A stretch of DNA of 64,000 nucleotides, from contig NZ_JAKEEB010000002.1 of NCBI RefSeq assembly GCF_021462825.1, positions 124,001 to 188,000 on the forward strand. The letters run 5' to 3'. Numbering within the stretch: the stretch's first letter is position 1; each line of letters starts with the position of its first letter. Shown here piece by piece: positions 37,716-46,904 of this stretch. Below the pieces are notes generated by a model. That model saw only the letters and a list, made by a program, of their open reading frames with translations, was not told the DNA's origin and did not search any database. The position numbers and the translations under genes are program-made. The DNA comes from Streptomyces glomeratus. Lineage in GTDB: Bacteria; Actinomycetota; Actinomycetes; Streptomycetales; Streptomycetaceae.

Positions 37716-38366
37716 ATGACCAGCCTCAACGCAGAACTGCGCGCGCTCAACGAAGCCCGACACCGCCACATCCCCGCCGAGATGCGGCAGGTCATGGACC
37801 GCGCGAACCATGAGCTCGCCGACTCCGGACAGGCCGGCCGCGCCCTCGCCGCCGGCGACCGGGCACCGCACTTCACCCTGCCCTCGGCGACCGGCGCGAC
37901 GGTGGCCCTGGACCAGCTGCTCGCCCACGGCCCCGTCGTCCTCACCTTCTACCGCGGCGCCTGGTGCCCGTACTGCAACCTTGCCCTGCGCGCCCTCCAG
38001 CGGCACCACACCGACATCACCGCACGCGGAGCCCGCCTGGTCGCCGTCTCCCCGCAGATCCCCGATGAATCCCTCACTCTCACCGAGAAGCACGGCCTCG
38101 CCTTCGACGTCCTCAGCGACCTCGGCTCCGACACCGCGAAGCAGTACGGCCTCGCCTTCGACCTCCCCGAGGACCTCGCCGCCGCCTACGACAAGCTCGG
38201 CTTCGACCTGCAACGCGTCAACGACGGCCACCCGCGCACCCTTCCGTTGCCCGCCACCTACGTCATCGACCGCGACGGCGTGATCCGCTGGGCCTTCGTC
38301 GACACCGACTACACGGCTCGGGCCGAACCCGCCGACGTCCTCGCCGCGTTGGACGGCCTCGGCTGA
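37716..38366 (+). CDS. Peroxiredoxin-like protein (AhpC/TSA family)
   Basis: 216 residues from ATG 37716 with GGGGAG upstream. The thioredoxin fold carries TFYRGAWCPYC (Cys84, Cys87), a CxxC in place of the single peroxidatic Cys of classical enzymes. VIDRDGVIRWAFVD is the typical C-terminal strand pair. The first 45 residues are a helical leader. This group (peroxiredoxin-like, PRXL) probably reduces peroxides or acts as a thiol oxidoreductase. Likely regulated by the divergent TetR. Confidence 0.9.
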   Translation: MTSLNAELRALNEARHRHIPAEMRQVMDRANHELADSGQAGRALAAGDRAPHFTLPSATGATVALDQLLAHGPVVLTFYRGAWCPYCNLALRALQRHHTDITARGARLVAVSPQIPDESLTLTEKHGLAFDVLSDLGSDTAKQYGLAFDLPEDLAAAYDKLGFDLQRVNDGHPRTLPLPATYVIDRDGVIRWAFVDTDYTARAEPADVLAALDGLG

Positions 38367-38740
38367 ACCGGCCAGGCCCTGAAACAACAGGAGCGCCCGG
38401 CAGCGGAGCGCCGTCGGCATCGTCAGCCGCCTCTCGTCGTCCCGGAGCGCCGCCACGACCGGGTGCGCCGAGCGTGGTTGCCCGGGGACACCGACCCGCG
38501 ACGCTTCGAGAGACCTGGGAGAAGATCTTGGAACCCAGCTCGCAGACGCCCACGGACGCGGTCGCGGTCGCCCAGGCAGCAGGTGCTGCAGCACAGCTGC
38601 CGGAGCGTACAGAGTCACCGCAGTGTCACCGCAGTCAGACGATCGTTTAACCCCAGGTCAGCGGCATGAAGCCGTCGCCCCCGTCCGGATCTGTGCCGAT
38701 GGCCACAGCGAACAGGACGCACGTGGGGTCATACTGAGTC
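38367..38740. other. Island spacer
   Basis: No gene seen. CCTGGGAGAAGATCTTGG (near 38514) resembles a segment at about 35610 downstream of attachment copy 3, which hints at shared element-derived DNA. A CATACT box (38730-38735) just before the next gene may be its -10. Confidence 0.35.
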
Positions 38741-38962
38741 ATGACAAAGCCTCGTGCACCGAAGCGCCATCTGCCTACCAGCCCCTTCAAGGCCCCGGTC
38801 ACACCGGTTCCCAAGCACTTCGCCGTCGGCGACCAGGTCACACACGACATGTACGGCCTCGGCCGAGTAGTCGGCATCGAGACCGGAGTCGCGGCGCTGG
38901 TGGATTTCGGCTCGGCGCAAATGCGGATCTTGAGCCCCTACGCCAAGATGACCAAGCTGTAG
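38741..38962 (+). CDS. Small basic protein with a CarD/SH3-like C-terminal half
   Basis: 73 residues: a Pro/Lys-rich tail (MTKPRAPKRHLP...) followed by HFAVGDQVTHDMYGLGRVVG, IETGVAALVDFGS and a basic end. The GDxVxHxxYGxGxV pattern is that of CarD-N or UvrD C-terminal tudor-like domains, which bind RNA polymerase or nucleic acid. The whole frame looks intact. CATACT lies five bases before the ATG. Role unknown. Confidence 0.7.
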   Translation: MTKPRAPKRHLPTSPFKAPVTPVPKHFAVGDQVTHDMYGLGRVVGIETGVAALVDFGSAQMRILSPYAKMTKL

Positions 38963-39385
38963 GACCGCTGTGCCCGGTCACGGCACACCAGGCCCCTTTT
39001 TTGAGGGGTCTGTAACGAAAGAGAGTTCTCCCATCGATCTGACGTCGCTGTTCTCCGCCCCGGAAGGGCAACCCCGCTGCTCCACTGCAGCATCACCGCC
39101 TCCGGCGACCAACCCATTCCAGGCCCCCGACTTCGGGGAAGACGAGACCTTGCCGCTCGAGGACGCACAGGAGCCTGCCTCGGGCCTACGTGCGGCGCGC
39201 CCCAAGGCAGCTTGGCCCCACGAATGACGGTGGCTCCGGCAACCGGCCGCGGGCCGTCGACGACCCGACGACACCGAGGCCCCACCTCACTCGTCCCCCC
39301 AGGTGAGCCCCCGGCCCGCCCCCAAATGATCGGAGCTTCGACCTGTTCGGGCCGTGTGTCGATCTGCGTGGCCAACGGCCCGGAC
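38963..39385. other. Island spacer, no gene recognised
   Basis: Short open frames only, without a recognisable family or ribosome-binding site. Probably degraded DNA between the small gene and the second integrase remnant. Confidence 0.35.
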
Positions 39386-39498
39386 CCCGCTTGAAGACGC
39401 CGTCCATGACCACAGCGCCGGTGGATCACGGGGTGGATCTGCTTCCGGTAGGCATCCTCGGTCACGGCCGTACCCGAGTGGCCGACGAGCCGGGGCGC
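39386..39498 (-). pseudogene. Second integrase remnant (C-terminal end only)
   Basis: Encodes LVGHSGTAVTEDAYRKQIHPVI, about 70-75% like the end of the integrase fragment at 34502. Just after, the frame shifts; a two-base deletion would restore TGAVVMDGVF, the same ending. Nothing of the rest of the gene is found upstream. It shows that another related element once ended near here. Confidence 0.75.
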
Positions 39499-39871
39499 AG
39501 GTGACCAGGCAACTGGCCTAAACGTGTGATATCGCCCACACTCACCCCACCGACCCTGAGCTCCTCCGCGGTCACAGTGAGTGGTCCTCGGCCTGTCGAC
39601 GACCCCATCGGCGTGGCCGGCGGCCGCTCCGATGGGAAGTACGGACTCCGACCGCGGCCATGGGCGCGCCTGCGGGCCCGCATCGCCGGGCTGGTCGTGC
39701 TGGCGGGAGTTGCCTTGCCGGTCACTGGCCTCTGGTCGTACGCGTGACCCACGCTTCGGGGCCTGTGGTGGCCGTACCACACGAGGACGTCGCCGGTATG
39801 GGTCCTACCATTCGCTCAAGTACAGCAGTCGGCCGAGCTCTTGCCCGCGCGGATTGTGACCCCCGGTTTTT
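39499..39871. other. Island spacer, no gene recognised
   Basis: No supported gene. A 73-codon frame (39526-39747) ending in a hydrophobic segment has mixed codon bias and no ribosome-binding site. Confidence 0.35.
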
Positions 39872-40327
39872 CTAGGCACGGGCGTTGCGCGCGAGCCACG
39901 GAGTGAGGGTCGTGTGCGGGATCAGTTCCCTGTAGGTCTCGTCCCCGGGCAGGGGGACGATCAGCCAGTGACCGGGCGGAAAGGCTCTTCCCTTCACACG
40001 GGCCAGACCGCCGTAGACGGACCGCAGGAACGCCGGGACCGAGTCTCGGGGGAGGTCCTCGAAGTCCACGTCGTCGACGGTGACTTTCGCGTCGTCCTCC
40101 GGGAAGAGCCGGACGGTCACGGCCGGGGAGCCCCCCAACTCGACGAAAGCCTCGTGCGGCAGCGAGCCGTCCGGGTCGAGGACGGTGAATGCCCCGGCCG
40201 CGGTGCGGCGGGACGTCTGGTCCGCGCCGATGTCGTGGGTCACGGCGAACTCCAGGCCGAACTCCCGCGCGATCTCGTGTATCGCCGTGACCGCGGCCTC
40301 GGTGGTCGGCAGATGTGGATGCTTCAT
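39872..40327 (-). CDS. Hypothetical protein (151 aa)
   Basis: 151 residues from ATG 40327, with AGGATCGG upstream. Good GC3 throughout. An alpha/beta protein opening MKHPHLPTTEAAVTAIHEIA, with FEDLPRDSVPAFLRSVYGGL in the middle and a PPGHWLIVPLPGD strand near the end. I do not recognise the family. It diverges from the nSTAND-WD40 gene with 515 bp between, so a functional link is possible but untested. Confidence 0.65.
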   Translation of the reverse strand: MKHPHLPTTEAAVTAIHEIAREFGLEFAVTHDIGADQTSRRTAAGAFTVLDPDGSLPHEAFVELGGSPAVTVRLFPEDDAKVTVDDVDFEDLPRDSVPAFLRSVYGGLARVKGRAFPPGHWLIVPLPGDETYRELIPHTTLTPWLARNARA

Positions 40328-40842
40328 GGTCCGATCCTGCCCGTGGGGCGTGGGAACGCGGACGCCGGTCCCCAGCGGCATGGTTGCGGTCCCCACCGGC
40401 ATGGTCGCGGGGGCGTTGCGGCTGCACTTGGCCCACCGTGTGCGCTCGGCGTACCGCGGTGCTCGGCACCGGTCCCTCCCCTCGTGGGGACCGGTGCCGA
40501 ACGGCGCGGATCGGCGGACGACCTGATCCCTGGTCGCCGCGACGGCGGCCCGGGGAAACCCCGGTTCCACGGATCGCTCCGGCTCCGGCTCCGGCGGCGA
40601 GAGCATCGCCCTGCTCCGTCGCGGTGGTGGAGACGACCGGCAACATATGCCGTGCGTTCCCGGTACGACGCCGGGCCGGTGGTCCGTCCGGTCGATGCGC
40701 ACTGCTGCGCTTTCGGCCATGATCCTGCCAGCCAGGGGGTCCTCCCGAGGAGCTTCCGGTGTCGAACCGGAACCTTCGCCGCAGGTCAGGCGTATAGAGT
40801 GAGTTTTCCGGTCCGGATGTCCAACTGCGGGGGAAGTAAGGG
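40328..40842. promoter_or_regulatory. Divergent region with strong inverted repeat
   Basis: A perfect 14-bp inverted repeat, TCGGCACCGGTCCC and GGGACCGGTGCCGA (40463-40500, ten-base loop), and a two-copy direct repeat of CGGTCCCCA(G/C)CGGCATGGT near 40370-40405. No gene is seen. Either could control the flanking divergent genes. Confidence 0.5.
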
Positions 40843-43800
40843 GTGGAGGCCTTGAGTTCCGACTCAGGGGCACGCACAGCCTTCGCGGAACGTCTCGCGC
40901 TGCTCTACAAGGAGGCCGGCAACCCTCCCCTCAAGCGCGTGGCCGAGGCGGTCGACCGCCTCCAGCGGGTCGACGAACGAGGGCGGCCCGTACGGGTGTC
41001 GGCTCAGCGGATCAGCGACTGGCGACGTGCCAGAAACGTGCCCGCTCAGTTTGCCGCCCTCGCGGCGGTGCTGCACATACTGATCCCCCAGGCGCGGCGC
41101 GCGCGAGCCGCTCCGGTGTCCAAGGGCCTGTACGACGTGGCTCAGTGGCAGCGCCTGTGGGAGCGGGCGGTGGCCGATCCGGTCGGCGACCGCCCCGAGA
41201 CGGCCGCCGAGGAGGAGGAACGGCCTCCGGCCGAGGACCCGGCCGTGGCCGGGGTGTGCCCGTACCGGGGGCTGGCTCCGTACCGGCGGCAGGACGCCGG
41301 GTGGTTCTTCGGCCGGGAGCGGAGCACGGACGCGCTCGTCGCCCAGCTCAGCGCGGCGGAGGAGACGGGCGGGCTGGTCATGCTCGTGGGTGCCTCGGGT
41401 GCCGGGAAATCGTCCCTGCTGAACGCGGGCCTGGTGCCCGCGTTGCAGAGGGGCGCGCTGAGCGACGAGAGCGGCCGGACGCGGGAGGTGCTGCACCTCG
41501 TACCGGGAGGGGATCCCCTGGGGGAGTTGATCCGCCACATCCCCGGACTCGCGCCCGTGGTCTCCGCCGCGAGAGAAGCCGTCGAGCGGCAAACCGTCTC
41601 TCCCAAGGAACTCAAAGAGGCCAAGGAGCTCAAAGAGCTCAAAGAGCCAAAGCAGTTCAAGGAGTTCAAGGAGTTCAAGGAGTCCAAGAATCCTGCCGTC
41701 AAGGGCTTCGCGCCCAAGGATCCCGGCACCCCGGGTTTCGCGCACGCGGTGCGGGAGGCCTTTGCGGGCTGGGCGCGTCGCGAGAAGTCCTCGGCCGCAC
41801 GCCCGGTCGTCATCGTCGACCAGTTCGAGGAGGCGTTCACCCTCTGCTCCGACGAGGCGGACAGGCGCACCTTCATCCAGCTCCTCCACGCCGCCTGCTC
41901 ACCGGCCGGCCTGGGCGATCGGGCCCCGGTGCTGGTGCTCCTGGGCATACGCGCCGACTTCTACGAGCAGTGCCTCGGCTATCCGGAACTGGCCGACGCG
42001 TTGCAGCACCGGCACATGGTGCTCGGGCCGCTGACCACCGCGGAGTTGCGCGAAGCGGTCACGGGCCCGGCCAAGGCCGTAGGACTGGAACTCGAGCCGG
42101 GCCTCGGGGAGCTGATCGTCCGAGAGGTGAGCGCCGACGGACCGCGCGGGGCCCACAACGCGGGCGTGCTGCCACTGCTGTCCCACGCCCTGCTCGCCAC
42201 CTGGCAGCGCCGGAAGGCGGGCCGGCTGACGCTGGCCGGTTACCGCGCGGCGGGCGGGATCCAGGGAGCCGTGGCGGCGACCGCCGAGCGGGCCTGGTCC
42301 AGCCTCGACCCGGCGGCGCGCACGGCCGCCCGGCTGCTTCTGCTCAGGCTGGTCCGGCTGGGGGAGGACACCCAGGCCACCCGCCGCCGGGGGACGCGGC
42401 GCCAGCTGGCGGATGAGTCGACGGATCCCGGCAAGACGGAGGAGTCCCTCGAGGCGCTGGTGCGCGCCCGGCTGGTGACACTCGACGCGGAGACCGTGGA
42501 GATCACCCATGAGGCGCTGCTCCACGCCTGGCCACGTCTGCGCGACTGGATAGACGAGGACAGGAACGGCAACCTGCTGCGCCAGCGGCTGGAGGAGGAC
42601 AGCCGGGCCTGGGAGGGCTCGGAACGCGACACGTCGCTGCTCTACCGGGGCTCACGCCTGGAACAGGCCCACACCTGGGCGAAGTCCGCCGGTGGCACCT
42701 ATCTGACCCGCAGCGCCGTGCAGTTCCTGGCCGCCTCGGTCAGGCTGCGCAGGCGTTCGGTCCTGATCAGCCGCGCCGCCGTGGCGGCGCTGGTGGTGCT
42801 CGCCGTGTTCGCGGCCGGAGCGGCGGTGGTCGCGTGGCAGCAGCGAGACGACGCAGTGTTCGAACAGGTGCTCGCCGAAGCGGACCGGGTCCAGCACACG
42901 GACCCTTCGCTGGCCGCCCAGCTGGACCTGGTGGCCCACGACCTGCGGCCGGGCGACGAGGGAACGTACAGCAGGCTGATCTCGATCGTGAACGCTCCCC
43001 TGGCCACTCCTCTGCTCGGCCATCGCGGCGCCGTCTACCTCACCACGTTCAGCCCCGACGGCAAGACCATGGCGACGGCCTCCTACGACCGGACCGTCCG
43101 CCTGTGGAACGTGGCCGACCGCAGCCGCCCCGAGCCGCTGGGCAAACCCCTGACCGGACATACGAGCTGGGTGAGCAGTGCCGTCTTCAGCCCGGACGGA
43201 CGAACCCTCGCCAGTGCCGGGGACGACGGCACGATCCGGCTGTGGGACGTGACCGATCCGGCCCGTCCCACCTCCCTCGGCAAGCCACTGACAGGCCACC
43301 AGGGCACGATCTACCTGGTCGCCTTCAGCCCGGACGGACACACGCTGGCCTCCGCCGGCGAGAATCACACCGCACGTCTGTGGAACGTGGCCGACCCGCG
43401 CCGGCCGAAACCGCTCGGCTCGCTGGGCGGCCACACGGCCGCGGTGCGCTGCGTGGCGTTCAGCCCCGACGGGCGCACGCTCGCGGCGGGAGGCGACGAC
43501 CACACGATCCAGCTGTGGAACACGGCCGATCCACGCCACCCCGAGCTGCTGGCGAAACTCACCGGCCACACGGAACTGGTGCACTCGGTGGCGTTCAGCC
43601 CGGACGGGCGCACGCTCGCCAGCGGCAGCGCCGACGACACCATCCGGCTGTGGAACGTCTCCGACCCGGGGCGTGCGGCACCGATCGGTTCGCCGCTCAC
43701 CGGCCACACGGGCCCCATCTGGTCCGTGGCCTTCAGCCCCGACGGAAGGCATCTCGCCGCCGCGAGCGCGGACAGCACGGCGAGTCTGTGGAACGTCAGT

Positions 43801-44982
43801 GATCCCGGCTCGCCCTCCCAGGTCGGCGAGCCGCTTGCGGGCGGCAGCGGCGAGATGTACGCCCTGGGGTTCAGCCCGGACGGCCGTACCCTCGCCACCG
43901 GCAGCGGTGACAGCAAGGTCCGCCTGTGGTCGATCCCGACGTCGGACATGACCGGCCGTAACGGGGTGTTCCGCCCGGACGGCAAGCTGCTCGCCACGGT
44001 CGCGAGCGACGGCAGGGTGCGGCTGTGGGACGTGGCGGCTCCCGGTCGGCCCACGCTCGTGGGCAAGCCCTTCATGCCCGCCGACGGCGGCCAGCGTTCG
44101 CTGGTGTTCTCCCCCGACGGCCGCACGCTCGTGGTGCTGACCGACGACGAGTCGGTGTACCTGTGGAACGTCGCCGATCCGGCCCACCCGGTCCTCACCG
44201 GGCCGCGCCTAGCCCTGCGGACCCGGTTCATGGGTTCGTATGCGCTGGCGTACAGCCCCGACGGGCGGATCCTGGCCACCGCCTACGACCAGCGCACCAT
44301 CCAGCTGTGGGACGTCGGCGACCTCTCCCATGCCGTCGCGCTCGGCAAGCCGCTCACCGGCCACCGGGGCTTCATCAACGCCCTCGCCTTCAGCCCGGAC
44401 GGACGCACGCTCGCCAGCGGCAGCGCGGACGGCGACATCCGGCTGTGGGACATGACCGACCCCGCTCACGTGGCCCCGTTCGGGCGGCCCCTCACGGAGC
44501 ACTCCGGGCCCGTCAACGCGCTCGCCTACAGCCCCGACGGCCATACGCTGGCCAGCGGCAGCGACGACGACACCGTACGGCTGTGGAACGTCACCGACCC
44601 GCGCACGGCGACCGGGCTGGGCCCCCCGCTCACCGGGCACACCGAGGCGGTCACGTCGCTGACGTTCAGCAGGTCCGGCCAGACCCTGGCCAGCGGCGGC
44701 AACGACAACACGGTACGGCTCTGGGACGTCACCCGGCCGTCGTCGGCCACCCCCATCGGCCAGTCGATGAGCCCCTACGCCAAGACGGGCAACTTCCTGT
44801 CCTTCAGCCCCAACAGCCATGTGCTCGGGGTGTCGAGCGGTGCGGACACGGTCCGTCTGTGGCCCCTGGACGCCGACGAGGCCATACGCCACATCTGTTC
44901 GGTCACCCGGGGCGTGCTGACCCCGCAGCGATGGCACGAGTACCTCCCCCGGCTCTCGTACGACCCGCCGTGCGGGCGGTGA
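40843..44982 (+). CDS. nSTAND1 NTPase with N-terminal HTH-like domain and 14 WD40 repeats
   Basis: 1379 residues from GTG 40843 (GGGGGAAG upstream). Order: HTH-like helices (about 1-85, VRVSAQRISDWRRARNVP), conserved CPYRGLAPYR, then the nSTAND1 NTPase with GASGAGKSS (about 183-191) and VIVDQFEEAFT as Walker B. A helical part follows, then one transmembrane helix (about 640-665) and 14 WD40 repeats (about 725-1365), enough for two seven-bladed propellers, probably outside the membrane. A Lys/Glu repeat insert lies at 254-283. STAND proteins act as signal-triggered switches. Ligand and output are unknown. Confidence 0.88.
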   Translation: MEALSSDSGARTAFAERLALLYKEAGNPPLKRVAEAVDRLQRVDERGRPVRVSAQRISDWRRARNVPAQFAALAAVLHILIPQARRARAAPVSKGLYDVAQWQRLWERAVADPVGDRPETAAEEEERPPAEDPAVAGVCPYRGLAPYRRQDAGWFFGRERSTDALVAQLSAAEETGGLVMLVGASGAGKSSLLNAGLVPALQRGALSDESGRTREVLHLVPGGDPLGELIRHIPGLAPVVSAAREAVERQTVSPKELKEAKELKELKEPKQFKEFKEFKESKNPAVKGFAPKDPGTPGFAHAVREAFAGWARREKSSAARPVVIVDQFEEAFTLCSDEADRRTFIQLLHAACSPAGLGDRAPVLVLLGIRADFYEQCLGYPELADALQHRHMVLGPLTTAELREAVTGPAKAVGLELEPGLGELIVREVSADGPRGAHNAGVLPLLSHALLATWQRRKAGRLTLAGYRAAGGIQGAVAATAERAWSSLDPAARTAARLLLLRLVRLGEDTQATRRRGTRRQLADESTDPGKTEESLEALVRARLVTLDAETVEITHEALLHAWPRLRDWIDEDRNGNLLRQRLEEDSRAWEGSERDTSLLYRGSRLEQAHTWAKSAGGTYLTRSAVQFLAASVRLRRRSVLISRAAVAALVVLAVFAAGAAVVAWQQRDDAVFEQVLAEADRVQHTDPSLAAQLDLVAHDLRPGDEGTYSRLISIVNAPLATPLLGHRGAVYLTTFSPDGKTMATASYDRTVRLWNVADRSRPEPLGKPLTGHTSWVSSAVFSPDGRTLASAGDDGTIRLWDVTDPARPTSLGKPLTGHQGTIYLVAFSPDGHTLASAGENHTARLWNVADPRRPKPLGSLGGHTAAVRCVAFSPDGRTLAAGGDDHTIQLWNTADPRHPELLAKLTGHTELVHSVAFSPDGRTLASGSADDTIRLWNVSDPGRAAPIGSPLTGHTGPIWSVAFSPDGRHLAAASADSTASLWNVSDPGSPSQVGEPLAGGSGEMYALGFSPDGRTLATGSGDSKVRLWSIPTSDMTGRNGVFRPDGKLLATVASDGRVRLWDVAAPGRPTLVGKPFMPADGGQRSLVFSPDGRTLVVLTDDESVYLWNVADPAHPVLTGPRLALRTRFMGSYALAYSPDGRILATAYDQRTIQLWDVGDLSHAVALGKPLTGHRGFINALAFSPDGRTLASGSADGDIRLWDMTDPAHVAPFGRPLTEHSGPVNALAYSPDGHTLASGSDDDTVRLWNVTDPRTATGLGPPLTGHTEAVTSLTFSRSGQTLASGGNDNTVRLWDVTRPSSATPIGQSMSPYAKTGNFLSFSPNSHVLGVSSGADTVRLWPLDADEAIRHICSVTRGVLTPQRWHEYLPRLSYDPPCGR
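41602..41692 (+). repeat. Lys/Glu-coding short repeats inside the nSTAND1 domain
   Basis: Degenerate tandem units around CTCAAAGAG and TTCAAGGAG, encoding KELKE and KEFKE repeats. The segment has lower GC than the surrounding gene and keeps the frame. It probably arose by slippage. Confidence 0.8.
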
Positions 44983-45293
44983 GAGAGCCGGGGCGGACCA
45001 CGGTGGATTCCACGTGATCCCGCTCACAACTTCCCGCCGGGGCCGGGCACTCGCCTCCCGTCGCCCGAGCGGCGTTGTTACGCTGGACCACAGCCCGGTC
45101 GCTGGTGCATCCCCCGTCGCCAGCGGTCGGGCGCTTCCATGCCCGGGTGCGGGCGCCGTCGGGGACGCGGTTCCGGGGGCGGGGCGTGCCGGAAGTGCCG
45201 TTTCCCGCCCGGCGGCCCGCCGGGCAATGGGGTCCCGGCGGCCCGCGGGCTCCACTGCGCACCTCGTGCGTGAGGGCGCCAGGAGCCGTGAGG
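44983..45293. other. Convergent intergenic region
   Basis: Between the WD40 gene and the amidohydrolase 3' ends. GC-rich, with no gene or clear terminator that I can support. Confidence 0.35.
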
Positions 45294-46505
45294 TCACCGG
45301 TCGAAGGGCAGCTCCAGCATCCGGATGGCGTTGCCGCGCAGCAGCTTGTACGTCACGTCGTCGGAAAGGCCGGCCACGTGCTCCGCGGCCACCTTCTTCG
45401 TGTGCGGCCACGTCGAGTCGACGTGCGGGTAGTCGGTCTCGAAGGTCGCGTTGTCCACGCCGACGGTCTCGATCGCCTCGATGCCGTGCCTGTCGCGGAA
45501 GAAGCAGCAGAAGATCTGCCGGTAGTAGTACGTCGACGGCGGCTCCGGTATCAGGCCCCTGACCCCGCCCCAGGCCCGGTGCTCCTCCCAGACGTCGTCG
45601 GCACGCTCCAGTGCGTAGGGAATCCAGCCCATCTGCCCTTCGCTGTAGGCGAGCTTGAGCCGGGGGAACTTCACGAGGACCCCGGAGAAGAGGAAGTCCA
45701 TCATCGACGCCATCGCGTTGTTGAAGCTGAGCGACGCCTGGACGGCGGGCGGGGCGTCGGGGGACGCCGCCGGCATCTGCGACGAGGACCCGATGTGCAT
45801 GTTGACCACCGTCCCGGTGTCCTCACACGCCGCGAAGAACGGGTCCCAGTAGCCGGAGTGGATCGACGGAAGCCCCAGGTAGGTGGGGATCTCGCTGAAG
45901 GTCACGGCCCGTACGCCCCGTGCGGCGTTCCGCCGGATCTCCGCGACCGCCAGTCCGACGTCCCACAACGGGATGAGGCACAGCGGTACGAGCCGCCCTT
46001 GGCTGTCGCCGCACCACTCCTCGACCATCCAGTCGTTGTAGGCACGGACACAGGCGAGTGCGACCTCCTTGTCGCCGGCCTCCGCGAAGGTCTGCCCGCA
46101 GAAGCGCGGAAAGGTGGGGAAGCAGAGCGATGCCTCGACGTGGTTGAGGTCCATGTCCTCGAGCCGGGCCTTCGGATCCCAGCAGCCGCGGCGCATCTGC
46201 TCACGCGTGATGCCGTCGAGGGTCATCTCGTCCCGGGAGAAGCCGACGGCCGCGATGATGCGCTTGTACGGGAACAGCTCGCCCTCGTACTCCCACCAGT
46301 CGGTGATCTGGCCCTCCGGGTCGGTGCTGAACCGGTACTTGCCGCCGACGTACCGAAGATCGCCGATGCCGGCGGTGAGGGGCTTCGGCCCCCTGTCCCG
46401 GTACTTGGCGGGGAGCCACGTCCGGAAGAGGTGCGCGGGCTCGATCACATGGTCGTCCACGCTGATGACCTTGGGCAGATCCCTGGTGCTTCCTTCCGTC
46501 CCCAC
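45294..46505 (-). CDS. Amidohydrolase family 2 protein (TIM-barrel metal hydrolase/decarboxylase)
   Basis: 403 residues from GTG 46505, with GAGGGA upstream. VISVDDHVIEP is the first-strand metal motif (DxH type) of the amidohydrolase 2/ACMSD group; VNMHIGSS carries the next His, and ATFETDYPHVDSTWP near the C-terminus supplies the catalytic Asp and the last His. Members decarboxylate or hydrolyse aromatic or cyclic acids. An adjacent palindrome implies TetR-type control. The substrate is unknown; related genes are often found with acyl-CoA metabolism. Confidence 0.9.
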   Translation of the reverse strand: MGTEGSTRDLPKVISVDDHVIEPAHLFRTWLPAKYRDRGPKPLTAGIGDLRYVGGKYRFSTDPEGQITDWWEYEGELFPYKRIIAAVGFSRDEMTLDGITREQMRRGCWDPKARLEDMDLNHVEASLCFPTFPRFCGQTFAEAGDKEVALACVRAYNDWMVEEWCGDSQGRLVPLCLIPLWDVGLAVAEIRRNAARGVRAVTFSEIPTYLGLPSIHSGYWDPFFAACEDTGTVVNMHIGSSSQMPAASPDAPPAVQASLSFNNAMASMMDFLFSGVLVKFPRLKLAYSEGQMGWIPYALERADDVWEEHRAWGGVRGLIPEPPSTYYYRQIFCCFFRDRHGIEAIETVGVDNATFETDYPHVDSTWPHTKKVAAEHVAGLSDDVTYKLLRGNAIRMLELPFDR

Positions 46506-46518
46506 TGCGTTCCCTCAC

Positions 46519-46539
46519 AATCTGACGAGGCGTCAGATT
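46519..46539. promoter_or_regulatory. Palindromic operator upstream of the amidohydrolase
   Basis: AATCTGACG-AGG-CGTCAGATT, a perfect 9-bp inverted repeat, 14-34 bases before the GTG start. The size and symmetry fit a TetR-family site. Confidence 0.75.
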
Positions 46540-46904
46540 CAAGGTAGACGGCCCCCACGGTGACGGCAAGGGGCCGCAGTCCCACCTCCACCGCTCCACC
46601 GTGCGGACGGGAGGATCGGCGGGAGCCCGGAAGAGTGGCACCGGCGGCACCGGAGTGCGACCCCCTGGGCCGCCCTTCCCGGCCGGCGTCGACGCGGGAC
46701 CGACGGCGCCCGGCCGACGGGGCCCGGACGGTCGGAAATCGGGCGTATTGTCCGGTTATACACATTCCCGTTATGAACCATGCAGGTCGGGAACCCGCCA
46801 AGCGCCGCGTCCGCACGGGCGTGCCGCGGGCACCGCTCCCGGGTGGCGGTCGCGGGCGAGCGGCCCCCTCGGGGGCCTGTTGTGACACCTGGCCGGAGGA
46901 TGTG
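46540..46904. other. Divergent intergenic region
   Basis: No gene. Upstream half of the promoter region for the amidohydrolase and the phosphatase gene. An AT-rich patch at about 46745-46785 (TTATACACATTCC) may carry the phosphatase promoter. Confidence 0.4.

Noticed and set aside
30749..40327. A complete integrative element or prophage
   Set aside because: No intact integrase, replication, transfer or structural genes; only fragments and att repeats remain.
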